A stretch of 64,000 nucleotides of DNA, taken from the NCBI GenBank assembly GCA_002395835.1, contig DGVD01000021.1:1-64000 (forward strand), read 5' to 3'. Under the pieces are notes generated by a model. The model saw nothing but the letters and a program-made list of their open reading frames with translations. It made no database searches and was not told where the DNA came from. This DNA comes from Bacteroidales bacterium UBA4293. Its GTDB lineage: Bacteria > Bacteroidota > Bacteroidia > Bacteroidales > Bacteroidaceae. Positions 51,146-59,871 of this stretch are shown piece after piece (position 1 is the first letter of the stretch; every line of letters starts with the position of its first letter). Position numbers and translations under genes: made by a program.

Positions 51146-54100
51146 TTATTTGTTTCGTTTCTTGATGAAAAAGAATACTAGTAGCAAGAGCACACCCACC
51201 ACAGCCAGGAGCACGATGGTGTCGCTGGTAGAAGCAGGAGCCCCCTGCTCGTCCTGTTTCAGCACCATCTGCTGCTGCGAAGCATTCCCCTCCTTCACCT
51301 CCCGCATCTGCTGGGTGTACGTCTGCCTATCAGCCTCTGAAAGCTGATTAGAGACATACTCCTGCAGTTTCGGGTTATTGCACACAAAATCCGTACACGC
51401 AGCCCCAGCCTCCCGGGTAATCTCTGCATGCAGGCTAGCGGTGGTCTGCAGCTGCTCTGCCGTAGGTTTCCAGTACCCCTTGCGCGCACTCTCCAGCATC
51501 ACAGCTGTCATGGCCTGGAAGGCAGCTGGGTTTATCTTCTGGAAGAAGTTCTTTACACCCAGCTCATTATCATCGGTGATGTACATCCGGTAGAGGTCGT
51601 TGTAGATTTCCTTATCCACGGCAGAAGACCGGGTGGCACTCCATCCGAAGATGTTCCGGAACACCTCCCCAAACTCCTGAGCCGTACCCTCATCGCCCTT
51701 CATGCGCTGACGCACATACTCCGGATTCAAGATGGTGGTACGCGTCTCCACCGCCACTGCCTGACGCAAGTCCTGCATCCGTCGGTTGGAACGGTTCCGG
51801 TAGTCGGCCATATACGCCTCAGGCTCCTTTCCCGTGAGCTGCTTCACTGTCATGGAAAGGCCCCCAGTGAACTCATACACATGATCCAGGGAGATAGGCC
51901 CCCAGGTATTACTCTGCCGAGGCTGAACCACCACATCCGTGCCTTGCAGGGCAGCAGCAAAGAGGTCCTTCTCATAGGCACCCCAGTTCAGGGTATCGCC
52001 ATAGGCAGCTCCCATATTGTTCAGGTAGCCCTCCACCAGTTCCCGTGTATCGTCCCAGGTACCGCTCCGCTCTATATAGTTCATCATACCCGTGCTGTAG
52101 CCGTTGTTCACCGGACCAAACACACGCATGGTAGAGAGTTCCCGTGCCCTCTTCGGACTCAACCCCTTATCTACCAAGTCCTTCTCTTGCTGCAGGGTAT
52201 TTTCGTATACATAGTTGCTATCGCCTTTTTCTTCGGAAACCAGCCGGATGGCCTCCGTAATCATCTCCAGACGGGAGAATGCTATATCCCGCAGCTGACC
52301 GCTCACCTGTACGGTCACGTCGATACGAGGGCGCCCCAGTTCACGGGCTGGCACCACCCTTACATCCCGTATACGCCCTTGGCTGTCCCGCACCGGCTCT
52401 ACCCCCAGCATCCACAACGCTTGAGCGATGGTAGCCCCCTGCGTATTGATAAACTCCCCGGCCCAGAACGTGTACGTCACCTTCCTGGGGTAACTGCCAT
52501 GCTGCTGAAGGTAATCCTGCAGCGTCTGCTCAGCCAGCCGTCTTCCATCCTCCCAGGCCTGTTCATCGGGTGTAGCCTCCGGATTAATGCTGAACATATT
52601 CCGGCCCGTAGGAAGCACATTCGGATTAATCACAGGGTCGCCTCCTGGAGCTGGAGCCACCGTACCCCCGTTCAGTGCACGAACCATCTGGTCCATCTCT
52701 GCCCGGGTAGATTCCAGCAGCAGCTCCCTATATGGATTCTGACTGATGGTGCGCGTAATCTGGCGCTGTGCCTCCGGCAGATAGTGGTGAGCCACGAAGG
52801 CATAGTCCTCCGTTTGTTTCTGGGTGATTTTCCCTGCCTGAAGGTCCTTCTTCGCCATCTCAAAAGCCAGCGGGTCGGCACTCATGGCCAGCACCGTCTG
52901 AAGGATATCGTTTTCGGAATACGGCGTTCCCAGGGTATAGTAAGCCCCTTGCACCTTCTCGTTCACCAGTTCCTCCAGATGGGCATCCAGCCGCTGCAGG
53001 TCCTCTTCCGTGTAAGGAACGGAAAGATCACTGTCCAGTCCCAGTTCCCGGTTCAGCCCCTTCGATGTGATTTCCTTCTTGATTTTCAGGGCCAGAGCAG
53101 GGTTCGGAACATCCAGCGCCTTGTGTATATCGGAGAGCAAGGAAGCATACTGCTGACGCATGCCACTGGCTGCAAAAGGAGCCGTGAGGTAAGTGAGCAA
53201 CACGGCATGGGTGCGCCGTTTCGCAATGATGCTCTCCCCCACATTACCTGTGGTATAATAATAGAAATGCGGCGTAGAGCCTATGAGCACATCACTCCAG
53301 TCCGTGTGCCGCATGGCCACCTCACGTCCCGGGGTATATTCCAGGTTTCCGTGGGTACCGAAGTGAATCAGTGCATCGGCTTGAAAGCCCTGCTGCATAT
53401 ATAAATAAGGAGCCAGATAACTGTGCGGAGGGGCCACATCCACCCCGTGCACCAGTCGGAAATCATCATCCCCTAGCGCAGGTCTGGGCTGAGGGAACAG
53501 CAGGATGTTCCCGTACCGGATGCAAGCCACTGCCAGACTGTCGCCCCTAGTGAGCAGGGAACCTGGAGCATCGCCATATCGGTCTGTTACCTCCTTATAT
53601 TTTTCCGGGGCTATGAGCTGGTGTGCCCAGTCCTCGTACTGCTGCCGGGTAAGCCACAGCGGGTGCCCCTTAGAAAGATATTCCTGTTGTGCTCCCTTGG
53701 CATAAGAACCCAGCACGATACCCTCTGTCTTTATCTGGGTGCTGAAGGTCTGCAAGTCCTGGGGCAGCCCATCCACCCGGTAGCCCTCTTGGCGCAGCCG
53801 TTTCAGGAAATTATAGAGCGAAGGAATCACCTCCATGCCACTGGCCAGCAGTGCATCCTTCCCCGGACGTTTAAAATAGGCTATCGCCACCTTCTTCTCC
53901 CGGTTCGGTTTCGTGCGCAAGGCCATGTACCGGCAGATATGGTCCACCACCGTCTCGCAGCGCTCCATCTCGGCCGTGTTGATGTAGTACCCCTCCCGAT
54001 TCTGGTTTTGGGTAGCTATACCATAGGCTGCCATTCCCCCATCTATTTCCGGAATCACGATACGCGCATTCTTGGAGCCGTTGCTTAGCGGCGTTCCCTG

Positions 54101-54985
54101 GTCCATCCACTCCTGGTGCGAAGCCGTCATGGGGAAAGGCGTGAACAGGGCGATGTTCTTCTCCTGAAGCCAGTTTATCAGACTATCGTTTCCCAGCCTA
54201 CCCATCGCCATATAGACGATGGCATCGGGCTGAAGCTGCTCCAGCAGACGCTGACGAATAGGGCCCGTGCTGGTCAGCGGGTACACATTCATGCCCCGCT
54301 CTGTGAGCAGAGTGATGAGGGTATCTACATGCTGTCTGTTCCCTTCCATGGGGAAGGTGATGCCGGAGATGAGGGCGATGTTCTTTCCTCCCTCCCGATA
54401 CAGGTTTTTCTTTTTCAGGTAAGCGGTCAGGTCATCGGCGCTCTGGAAATACTGTCCGTATTCCCGGTGATAGAACATATCCGTGAGGAGCTTTACCGGC
54501 CCCTCGTAGTCCGTTTGGAACCACTTGTGGGGAGTGGCCAGCGTACGCAGATAGCGCAGACCGTTGCGGAAATTCTTTTGGCATTCGTTGGTGAAGTACA
54601 GGTTCAGTTCCTGGACTTGTTCAGCGGTAAGGTTTCGGTTGATGCGCACATCGGAGTGGCGTACCGGTTTAGAGAACACCGGGATACCCTTTTCAGCCGC
54701 CCGTTCTATTTCCTTCTGCTGCTGCTCGTCCAGCACCAGGTTCCGGCTGTAGAGGATCACGGCATCGTAACCGTCTATCTTTTCCAGTTCCTCCGTTTCC
54801 AGACAAGTCACCTGAATATGTTTGGTATCGTTGCTGAGGACGATGTTGGCCGCTTGCGATTTCAGGGCATTCACCACCAGGATGCGTGTAGGGCGAAGGG
54901 CTATGGTATACCCCACATAGCCCAAAATCAGGAGGATGGCCACCCCTACGGCTACCCCTATTTTTTTATTGAATCTGCGTCTCAT
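51146..54985 (-). CDS. hmuS: HmuS-like CobN/Mg-chelatase family protein
   Basis: The start at 54985 gives 1279 residues with an N-terminal membrane anchor (MRRRFNKKIGVAVGVAILLILGY by position). The body is a CobN/ChlH-type chelatase large subunit with HFGTHGNLEYTPGRE (~residue 558), GRNMFSINPEATPDEQAW and TYTFWAGEFINTQG. A C-terminal helix (STSDTIVLLAVVGVLLLLVFFFIKK) anchors the other end. Membrane-anchored CobN relatives in Bacteroidetes (HmuS) are linked to removing iron from haem. The gene is followed by hmuTUV. The usual haemophore and TonB receptor genes (hmuY, hmuR) are not upstream; an AraC gene is there instead. Confidence 0.88.
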   Translation of the reverse strand: MRRRFNKKIGVAVGVAILLILGYVGYTIALRPTRILVVNALKSQAANIVLSNDTKHIQVTCLETEELEKIDGYDAVILYSRNLVLDEQQQKEIERAAEKGIPVFSKPVRHSDVRINRNLTAEQVQELNLYFTNECQKNFRNGLRYLRTLATPHKWFQTDYEGPVKLLTDMFYHREYGQYFQSADDLTAYLKKKNLYREGGKNIALISGITFPMEGNRQHVDTLITLLTERGMNVYPLTSTGPIRQRLLEQLQPDAIVYMAMGRLGNDSLINWLQEKNIALFTPFPMTASHQEWMDQGTPLSNGSKNARIVIPEIDGGMAAYGIATQNQNREGYYINTAEMERCETVVDHICRYMALRTKPNREKKVAIAYFKRPGKDALLASGMEVIPSLYNFLKRLRQEGYRVDGLPQDLQTFSTQIKTEGIVLGSYAKGAQQEYLSKGHPLWLTRQQYEDWAHQLIAPEKYKEVTDRYGDAPGSLLTRGDSLAVACIRYGNILLFPQPRPALGDDDFRLVHGVDVAPPHSYLAPYLYMQQGFQADALIHFGTHGNLEYTPGREVAMRHTDWSDVLIGSTPHFYYYTTGNVGESIIAKRRTHAVLLTYLTAPFAASGMRQQYASLLSDIHKALDVPNPALALKIKKEITSKGLNRELGLDSDLSVPYTEEDLQRLDAHLEELVNEKVQGAYYTLGTPYSENDILQTVLAMSADPLAFEMAKKDLQAGKITQKQTEDYAFVAHHYLPEAQRQITRTISQNPYRELLLESTRAEMDQMVRALNGGTVAPAPGGDPVINPNVLPTGRNMFSINPEATPDEQAWEDGRRLAEQTLQDYLQQHGSYPRKVTYTFWAGEFINTQGATIAQALWMLGVEPVRDSQGRIRDVRVVPARELGRPRIDVTVQVSGQLRDIAFSRLEMITEAIRLVSEEKGDSNYVYENTLQQEKDLVDKGLSPKRARELSTMRVFGPVNNGYSTGMMNYIERSGTWDDTRELVEGYLNNMGAAYGDTLNWGAYEKDLFAAALQGTDVVVQPRQSNTWGPISLDHVYEFTGGLSMTVKQLTGKEPEAYMADYRNRSNRRMQDLRQAVAVETRTTILNPEYVRQRMKGDEGTAQEFGEVFRNIFGWSATRSSAVDKEIYNDLYRMYITDDNELGVKNFFQKINPAAFQAMTAVMLESARKGYWKPTAEQLQTTASLHAEITREAGAACTDFVCNNPKLQEYVSNQLSEADRQTYTQQMREVKEGNASQQQMVLKQDEQGAPASTSDTIVLLAVVGVLLLLVFFFIKKRNK

Positions 54986-55010
54986 ATATAAATTTCTTTC
55001 CACCGAGGTG

Positions 55011-55043
55011 CAAAGATATAATTTTTTTCCGTGATTTCTCAAA
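55011..55043 (-). promoter_or_regulatory. Promoter of hmuSTUV
   Basis: On the minus strand, TTTG (complement of 55040-55043), 21 nt, then TATCTTTG (complement of 55011-55018), 25 bp upstream of the chosen hmuS ATG. It supports the shorter start. No Fur-type box is obvious. Confidence 0.5.
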
Positions 55044-55070
55044 TGGGGTAGGTACAATTTGAAATTTAAA

Positions 55071-55168
55071 GGGTTACAAGGGGACAGGTCCCGTGTAACG
55101 TAAAGATAAAACTTTAATCTAGGTACTTAGTCTGCTTACGTTACACGGGACCTGTCCCCTTGTAACCC
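55071..55168. repeat. Long hairpin element, copy 3
   Basis: 33-bp perfect arms (55071-55103 and 55136-55168) around a 32-nt centre beginning AGATAAAA with ACTTAG near its end. Compared with copy 1, the inner arm has CCCGTGT matched by ACACGGG, another paired change. The right arm encodes the last ten residues and stop codon of the AraC-family regulator. Confidence 0.9.
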
Positions 55169-56011
55169 TCGAAACGCAGAAGGCGTCATTCCCACCTCCC
55201 GTTTAAAGAAACTGTTGAAGGCGGGAGGATTAGGAAAATGAAGGCGTTCCGCTATCTCGTACGTGAGCAGGCCACTGGTGCGCAGGAGCACCTTGGCACG
55301 GAGTACCACGGCCCTGTTGATCCAATACATCACACTATGCCCACTGGCTTTACTGATGACCGCCGAAAGATGATGCGGACTCACATGCAGCTGGTCGGCA
55401 TAGAACGGGATGTTCCGCTCCTGCTCACAATGCTGGCTCACCAACGCCTTGAACTGCTGAAAGAGCTCCTGATGCCGGGAAACAGCCTTCTGCTCCACCA
55501 GCCTATCCGAAGCCTGCTTCATGTACTGCACGTTGGCCACCATCGCCCTCACCAGGGGCTGCACCACCTCCCGTCGGAAAGGCGTCTGGGTAGCCACATC
55601 CCAGAGCAGGTACATCATCTTGAGCAACAGTTCAAAATCCCGGGGAGTAGCCTGGAGCGCGATGCTCTCTTCCACCTGTACCGCCTCTTTCATGGCGATG
55701 CCACACACCTCCACCTCCTCACCGAAATGCTCAAACTCCAGAATCAAGTCGGATGTGGTAAGAATCACCATCCCCTTCTGGAAATGGTACTGCTCCAAAT
55801 CTAGGTGCACATCCGCCTCGCCACGGAGGAACAGCAGCAGTCGGGGCTCAGGAAGCTGGTAGACCTCCCCCTCCCGAAAGAAAGTGGCATCGGAAGGGCG
55901 CCCGTTCAGAATGATGCTCACCTCGTCGTTATTGAACACATGACTCTCCGCTCCGGCCATTTTTTTCAGGTCCAGGGAGCTGATGGGGGTATAATTGATG
56001 TTCTTGTCCAT
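55136..56011 (-). CDS. AraC-family transcription regulator
   Basis: A 291-residue protein from ATG at 56011 (MDKNINYTPISSLDLKK); the longer frame would start inside the control region. The N-terminal ~160 residues are an AraC-type sensor cupin. The C-terminal double HTH is at ~190-280 (IPFYADQLHVSPHHLSAVISKASG, and LTYEIAERLHFPNPPAFNSFFKREVGMTPSAFR). After SAFR the protein continues GLQGDRSRVT, entirely encoded by a hairpin element arm. It is divergent from the TolC-HlyD-ABC operon and likely regulates it. Confidence 0.9.
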   Translation of the reverse strand: MDKNINYTPISSLDLKKMAGAESHVFNNDEVSIILNGRPSDATFFREGEVYQLPEPRLLLFLRGEADVHLDLEQYHFQKGMVILTTSDLILEFEHFGEEVEVCGIAMKEAVQVEESIALQATPRDFELLLKMMYLLWDVATQTPFRREVVQPLVRAMVANVQYMKQASDRLVEQKAVSRHQELFQQFKALVSQHCEQERNIPFYADQLHVSPHHLSAVISKASGHSVMYWINRAVVLRAKVLLRTSGLLTYEIAERLHFPNPPAFNSFFKREVGMTPSAFRGLQGDRSRVT

Positions 56012-56020
56012 CCTTATGAT

Positions 56021-56151
56021 TTTGTACGATTCGATTACAAAATTAGCATCTTTCCGGGAGTACGACAAACAAAAAACACCGAAATCGTACAAATTCATAA
56101 TTTATTCATACAGATTCATAACGGATGTACCAGCGGAAAGGGATATATTTG
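56021..56151. promoter_or_regulatory. Operator/promoter region of the export operon
   Basis: TTTGTACGATT (56021-56031) and AATCGTACAAA (56083-56093) form an 11-bp inverted repeat with a 51-bp spacer. ATTCATA is repeated at 56093-56099, 56104-56110 and 56114-56120, that is every 10-11 bp on one helix face. TATATTTG at 56144-56151 is the probable -7 box of the TolC gene. The pattern suits an AraC-type activator binding in direct and inverted half-sites. Confidence 0.5.
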
Positions 56152-56179
56152 CAAAAAAGAAGTTAAAACACACAGAAAT

Positions 56180-57463
56180 ATGAAAAAAGGAATCCTCATT
56201 TTTGCCTTGGCAGCAGCCTGCATCCCGGCACTGGGGCAGACCCTGGAGGAGTGTCAGCGGGCAGCGGAGCAGAACTATCCGCTCATCCGTCAGTACGGGC
56301 TCATAGAGAAGACCACCCAGCTTACCCTGGCGAATATCCAGAAGGGTTGGCTGCCGCAGGTCTCTGCCACGGCACAGGCCACCTACCAGAGCGACGTGGC
56401 TTCCTGGCCCGAGGGAATGACCAGCATGATGAAAGGTATGGGCATCAATATGAAAGGACTGAAGAAAGACCAGTACCGGGTGGGTGTGGACATCAGCCAG
56501 ACGGTGTACGACGGAGGCGCCATCTCCAGCCAGAAACAGATAGCCCAGGAACAGGAGCAGGTACAGCTGGCCCAGACCGAAGTATCGCTCTACCAGGTAA
56601 AGAAACGCGTGAACGAGATGTATTTCTCCCTGCTCATGCTGGAAGAACAGATGCAGCTGAACAGGGACCTGCAGGAACTGCTCTCCGGGAATGAACGGAA
56701 ACTGGAGTCGATGGTGAAACGCGGTACAGCTGCAGAGAGCGACTGGCTGAACGTGAAGGCAGAGCGCCTGAATGTGATGCAGCAGGCCACCACCCTGGAA
56801 TCCAACCAAAAAATGCTGATGGAGATGCTCTCTACCTTCTGCGGACTGGAAGTAAAGGATGTGCAGAAACCCGACGGAGCCTCCCTCCTCGCCTCCACTG
56901 AAGGGCAGCGCCCGGAACTGAAACTGTTCGATGCACAGCTGCGCCTGGCAGAGGCCCAGGAGAAGAGCCTGAACGCCGCCCTGAAACCCCGCTTCGGCCT
57001 CTTTGCACAAGGCTACTACGGCTACCCCGGTCTGAACATGTTTGAGGACATGATGCGGCACCAATGGTCCCTGAACGGCATCATCGGTGCCCGTCTCACC
57101 TGGAACATCGGGGCACTCTATACGCGGAAGAACGACAAGGCGAAGCTTCAGCAGCAGCGTCTGCTCACGGAATCCAACCGGGAAGTGTTCTTGTTCAACA
57201 ACCGCCTGGAGCAGATTCAGCAGAACCAGGAGATAGCCCGTTACCGGAAACTCATGACCGATGACGAGGAAATCATCCAGCTGCGGGCCAACGTGAGAAA
57301 GGCTGCAGAATCCAAACTGGCACATGGCATTATCGACGTGAACGACCTGGTGCGGGAAATCAACCAGGAAAACGCGGCCCGTGTGCAGCAGAAGATGCAC
57401 GAGCTGGAAATGCTGAAACAAATCTACGATAACGCTTATACGAAAGGTCAGAAAGTGGAATAA
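56180..57463 (+). CDS. TolC-family outer membrane efflux protein
   Basis: A 427-residue protein. The start at 56180 gives a signal peptide ending ALGQ (residue ~19). The frame is open upstream but runs antisense to the AraC gene. The typical TolC/OEP repeat of long helices is seen (TLEECQRAAEQNYPLIRQYGLIEKT, and SEVSLYQVKKRVNEMYFSLLMLEEQ). It is the outer-membrane duct of the exporter encoded by the next four genes. Confidence 0.9.
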   Translation: MKKGILIFALAAACIPALGQTLEECQRAAEQNYPLIRQYGLIEKTTQLTLANIQKGWLPQVSATAQATYQSDVASWPEGMTSMMKGMGINMKGLKKDQYRVGVDISQTVYDGGAISSQKQIAQEQEQVQLAQTEVSLYQVKKRVNEMYFSLLMLEEQMQLNRDLQELLSGNERKLESMVKRGTAAESDWLNVKAERLNVMQQATTLESNQKMLMEMLSTFCGLEVKDVQKPDGASLLASTEGQRPELKLFDAQLRLAEAQEKSLNAALKPRFGLFAQGYYGYPGLNMFEDMMRHQWSLNGIIGARLTWNIGALYTRKNDKAKLQQQRLLTESNREVFLFNNRLEQIQQNQEIARYRKLMTDDEEIIQLRANVRKAAESKLAHGIIDVNDLVREINQENAARVQQKMHELEMLKQIYDNAYTKGQKVE

Positions 57464-57514
57464 CACTCCCCCCTTCTGCCTTCACCTAAAAATAAAACAA
57501 AAAGAAACAACAAT

Positions 57515-58405
57515 ATGAAATCCAATTATTTACTATTCGCCACTTTACTCCTAGCCTCCTGCGGAAACCAGAAGAAAGCGTACGACGCCACCGGAACCTT
57601 TGAGGCTACAGAGACCACCGTGTTTTCCGAACAGAGCGGTGCCCTGCTTACCTTTAACGTGGAGGAAGGCGACAGCCTGGCACAGGGCCGTGAAGTGGGC
57701 CTGATAGACACCACCCAGACCTGGCTGAAACTCCTGCAACTGGGAGCTACGAAAGAAGTGTACCAGAGTCAGAAACCCGACATGGAACGGCAGATTGCAG
57801 CCACCCGTCAGCAGTTGGCTAAAGCCCGCCAGGAAGAGCAGCGCTACCGGGAACTGGTGGCCGACGGAGCCGTACCTTCCAAGATGCTGGACGATGCCAC
57901 CAACCAGGTGAAAGTGCTGCAGCGGCAACTGGATGCCCAGATTTCATCCCTGAGCACCAGCACCCGTGCCCTGGACAAACAGACCGCCGCTGCCGACGTG
58001 CAGATGAGTCAGCTCCGGGACATGCTGCAGAAGTGCCACATCGTCACCCCCACCCAGGGAACCGTGCTGGAGAAATACGTGGAACGTGGGGAGTTCGTAG
58101 CCGTGGGCAAACCCCTGTTTAAGATAGCCGACGTGCAGCAGATGTACCTCCGGGCCTACGTCACCTCTGCCCAGCTGCAGAACATCCGTCTGGGTCAGCA
58201 GGTGAAGGTCTTTGCCGACTACGGAAACCAGCAGCGGAAAGAGTACCCAGGCACCGTATCCTGGATTTCCTCCCGCTCTGAGTTCACCCCGAAGACCATC
58301 CTCACCGATGATGAACGGGCCGACCTGGTCTATGCGGTGAAGATAGCCGTGAAGAACGACGGATACCTGAAAATAGGAATGTACGGAGAAATCTCCCTGA
58401 AGTAA
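57515..58405 (+). CDS. HlyD-type membrane fusion lipoprotein
   Basis: A 296-residue protein. The signal peptide ends with lipobox LLASC (Cys 16). Biotinyl-lipoyl halves flank a coiled coil (~85-175): LLTFNVEEGDSLAQGREVGLIDT and VTPTQGTVLEKYVERGEFVAVGKPL. This is the periplasmic adaptor between the TolC duct and the ABC-2 type permeases. It follows the TolC gene by 51 nt and precedes the ATPase by one base. Confidence 0.9.
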   Translation: MKSNYLLFATLLLASCGNQKKAYDATGTFEATETTVFSEQSGALLTFNVEEGDSLAQGREVGLIDTTQTWLKLLQLGATKEVYQSQKPDMERQIAATRQQLAKARQEEQRYRELVADGAVPSKMLDDATNQVKVLQRQLDAQISSLSTSTRALDKQTAAADVQMSQLRDMLQKCHIVTPTQGTVLEKYVERGEFVAVGKPLFKIADVQQMYLRAYVTSAQLQNIRLGQQVKVFADYGNQQRKEYPGTVSWISSRSEFTPKTILTDDERADLVYAVKIAVKNDGYLKIGMYGEISLK

Positions 58406-58406
58406 G

Positions 58407-59867
58407 ATGAACGCCATAGAAGTAGAACATATATCCAAGAGTTACGGTAAGGTAAAAGCCCTGGACGATGTTTCCTTCTCCGTGGAGAAAGGAGAGATAT
58501 TCGGACTCATCGGTCCCGACGGAGCCGGAAAGACCACCCTGTTCCGCATCCTCTGCTCCCTGCTGCTGCCCCAGACGGGTACAGCCCAGGTAGACGGCTA
58601 CGATGTAGTGAAGCAGATGCGCCAGGTGCGCTGCCGGGTGGGCTACATGCCCGGTCGGTTCTCCCTCTACCAGGACCTCACCGTGGAAGAGAATCTCCGG
58701 TTCTTCGCCACCCTCTTCGGCACCACAGTAGAAGAAGGATACCCCAGCATCAGCGCCATCTACTCCCAGATAGAACGGTTCCGGGACCGCAAAGCCGGAG
58801 CCCTCTCGGGCGGCATGAAGCAGAAGCTGGCCCTCTCCTGCGCCCTGGTACACTCCCCCAACGTGCTCTTCCTGGACGAGCCCACCACCGGTGTGGATCC
58901 CGTGAGCCGGAAGGAGTTCTGGGAGATGCTGGGCACCCTGAAGGAAAGGGGCATCACCATCCTGGCCTCTACCCCCTACCTGGACGAAGTGCGTCGGTGC
59001 GACCGCGTGGCCTTCCTGCAGGAGGGAAAGATACGGGGAATAGACACCCCGGAGGTCATCCTGGAACGCTTCAAGGACATCTTTAATCCTTCCGGACTGG
59101 CGCATGAGAACACCCCAGAAAAGAAGAATGAAAACGTGATAGAAGTCTCCCACCTGGTGAAAGCCTTCGGCACCTTTCGTGCCGTGGACGACATCTCGTT
59201 CTCCGTGAGGCGCGGGGAGATATTCGGTTTCCTGGGCGCCAACGGAGCCGGGAAAACCACCGCCATGCACATGCTCACGGGACTGAACCAGCCTACCAGC
59301 GGCACCGGTACCGTGGTGGGGTACGACATCCGTACCCAGCATGAGCAGATTAAGAAACACATCGGCTACATGTCGCAGAAGTTCTCCCTCTATGAAGACC
59401 TCACCGTGGCCGAGAACATCCGTCTGTTTGCCGGCATCTACGGCATGAAGGACGAGGAGATACGCCGGAAGACCGACGAGCTGCTGAGCCGACTGAACTT
59501 CACGGAGCACCGGGATACGCTGGTGAAGAGCCTCCCCCTGGGCTGGAAGCAGAAACTGGCCTTCTCCGTATCCATCTTCCATGAACCCGGAGTGGTGTTC
59601 CTGGACGAGCCCACCGGCGGTGTAGACCCCGCCACCCGCCGTCAGTTCTGGGAACTCATCTACGATGCCGCCCATCGGGGCATCACCGTGTTCGTCACCA
59701 CCCACTATATGGACGAAGCCGAGTACTGCGACCGCATCTCCATCATGGTAGACGGGAAAATCAGCGCCCTGGGCACCCCTCAGGAACTGAAAGAACGGTT
59801 CCACCAGCCCGATATGGACCACGTATTCACTTACCTGGCCCGACAAGCCACCCGTTCAAGCGATTAA
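58407..59867 (+). CDS. Tandem ABC-2 transporter ATPase (YbhF-like)
   Basis: A 486-residue protein with two nucleotide-binding domains. NBD1: Walker A GPDGAGKTT (~33-41), signature LSGGMKQKL (~134), Walker B VLFLDEPTTGVDP (~153). NBD2: Walker A GANGAGKTT (~284-292), Walker B VVFLDEPTGGVDP (~397). In NBD2 the signature reads LPLGWKQKL and not LSGGxxQ, so one composite ATP site may be weak. Fused NBDs driving two different ABC-2 permeases match the YbhFSR exporter. It starts one base after the adaptor stop. Confidence 0.92.
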   Translation: MNAIEVEHISKSYGKVKALDDVSFSVEKGEIFGLIGPDGAGKTTLFRILCSLLLPQTGTAQVDGYDVVKQMRQVRCRVGYMPGRFSLYQDLTVEENLRFFATLFGTTVEEGYPSISAIYSQIERFRDRKAGALSGGMKQKLALSCALVHSPNVLFLDEPTTGVDPVSRKEFWEMLGTLKERGITILASTPYLDEVRRCDRVAFLQEGKIRGIDTPEVILERFKDIFNPSGLAHENTPEKKNENVIEVSHLVKAFGTFRAVDDISFSVRRGEIFGFLGANGAGKTTAMHMLTGLNQPTSGTGTVVGYDIRTQHEQIKKHIGYMSQKFSLYEDLTVAENIRLFAGIYGMKDEEIRRKTDELLSRLNFTEHRDTLVKSLPLGWKQKLAFSVSIFHEPGVVFLDEPTGGVDPATRRQFWELIYDAAHRGITVFVTTHYMDEAEYCDRISIMVDGKISALGTPQELKERFHQPDMDHVFTYLARQATRSSD

Positions 59868-59871
59868 GACT

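Noticed and set aside
51428..53404. 658-codon plus-strand frame antisense to hmuS
   Set aside because: It overlaps the well-supported CobN-like gene completely, has no domain sense and arises from GC-rich codon use on the other strand.
56102..57466. 454-codon minus-strand frame antisense to the TolC gene
   Set aside because: The plus-strand gene has a signal peptide, TolC repeats and operon context; the antisense frame is a shadow.
58302..59846. 514-codon minus-strand frame antisense to the ABC ATPase gene
   Set aside because: It mirrors a gene with intact ABC motifs; the translation is low-complexity (HGE/VGG-rich) and has no recognisable domain.
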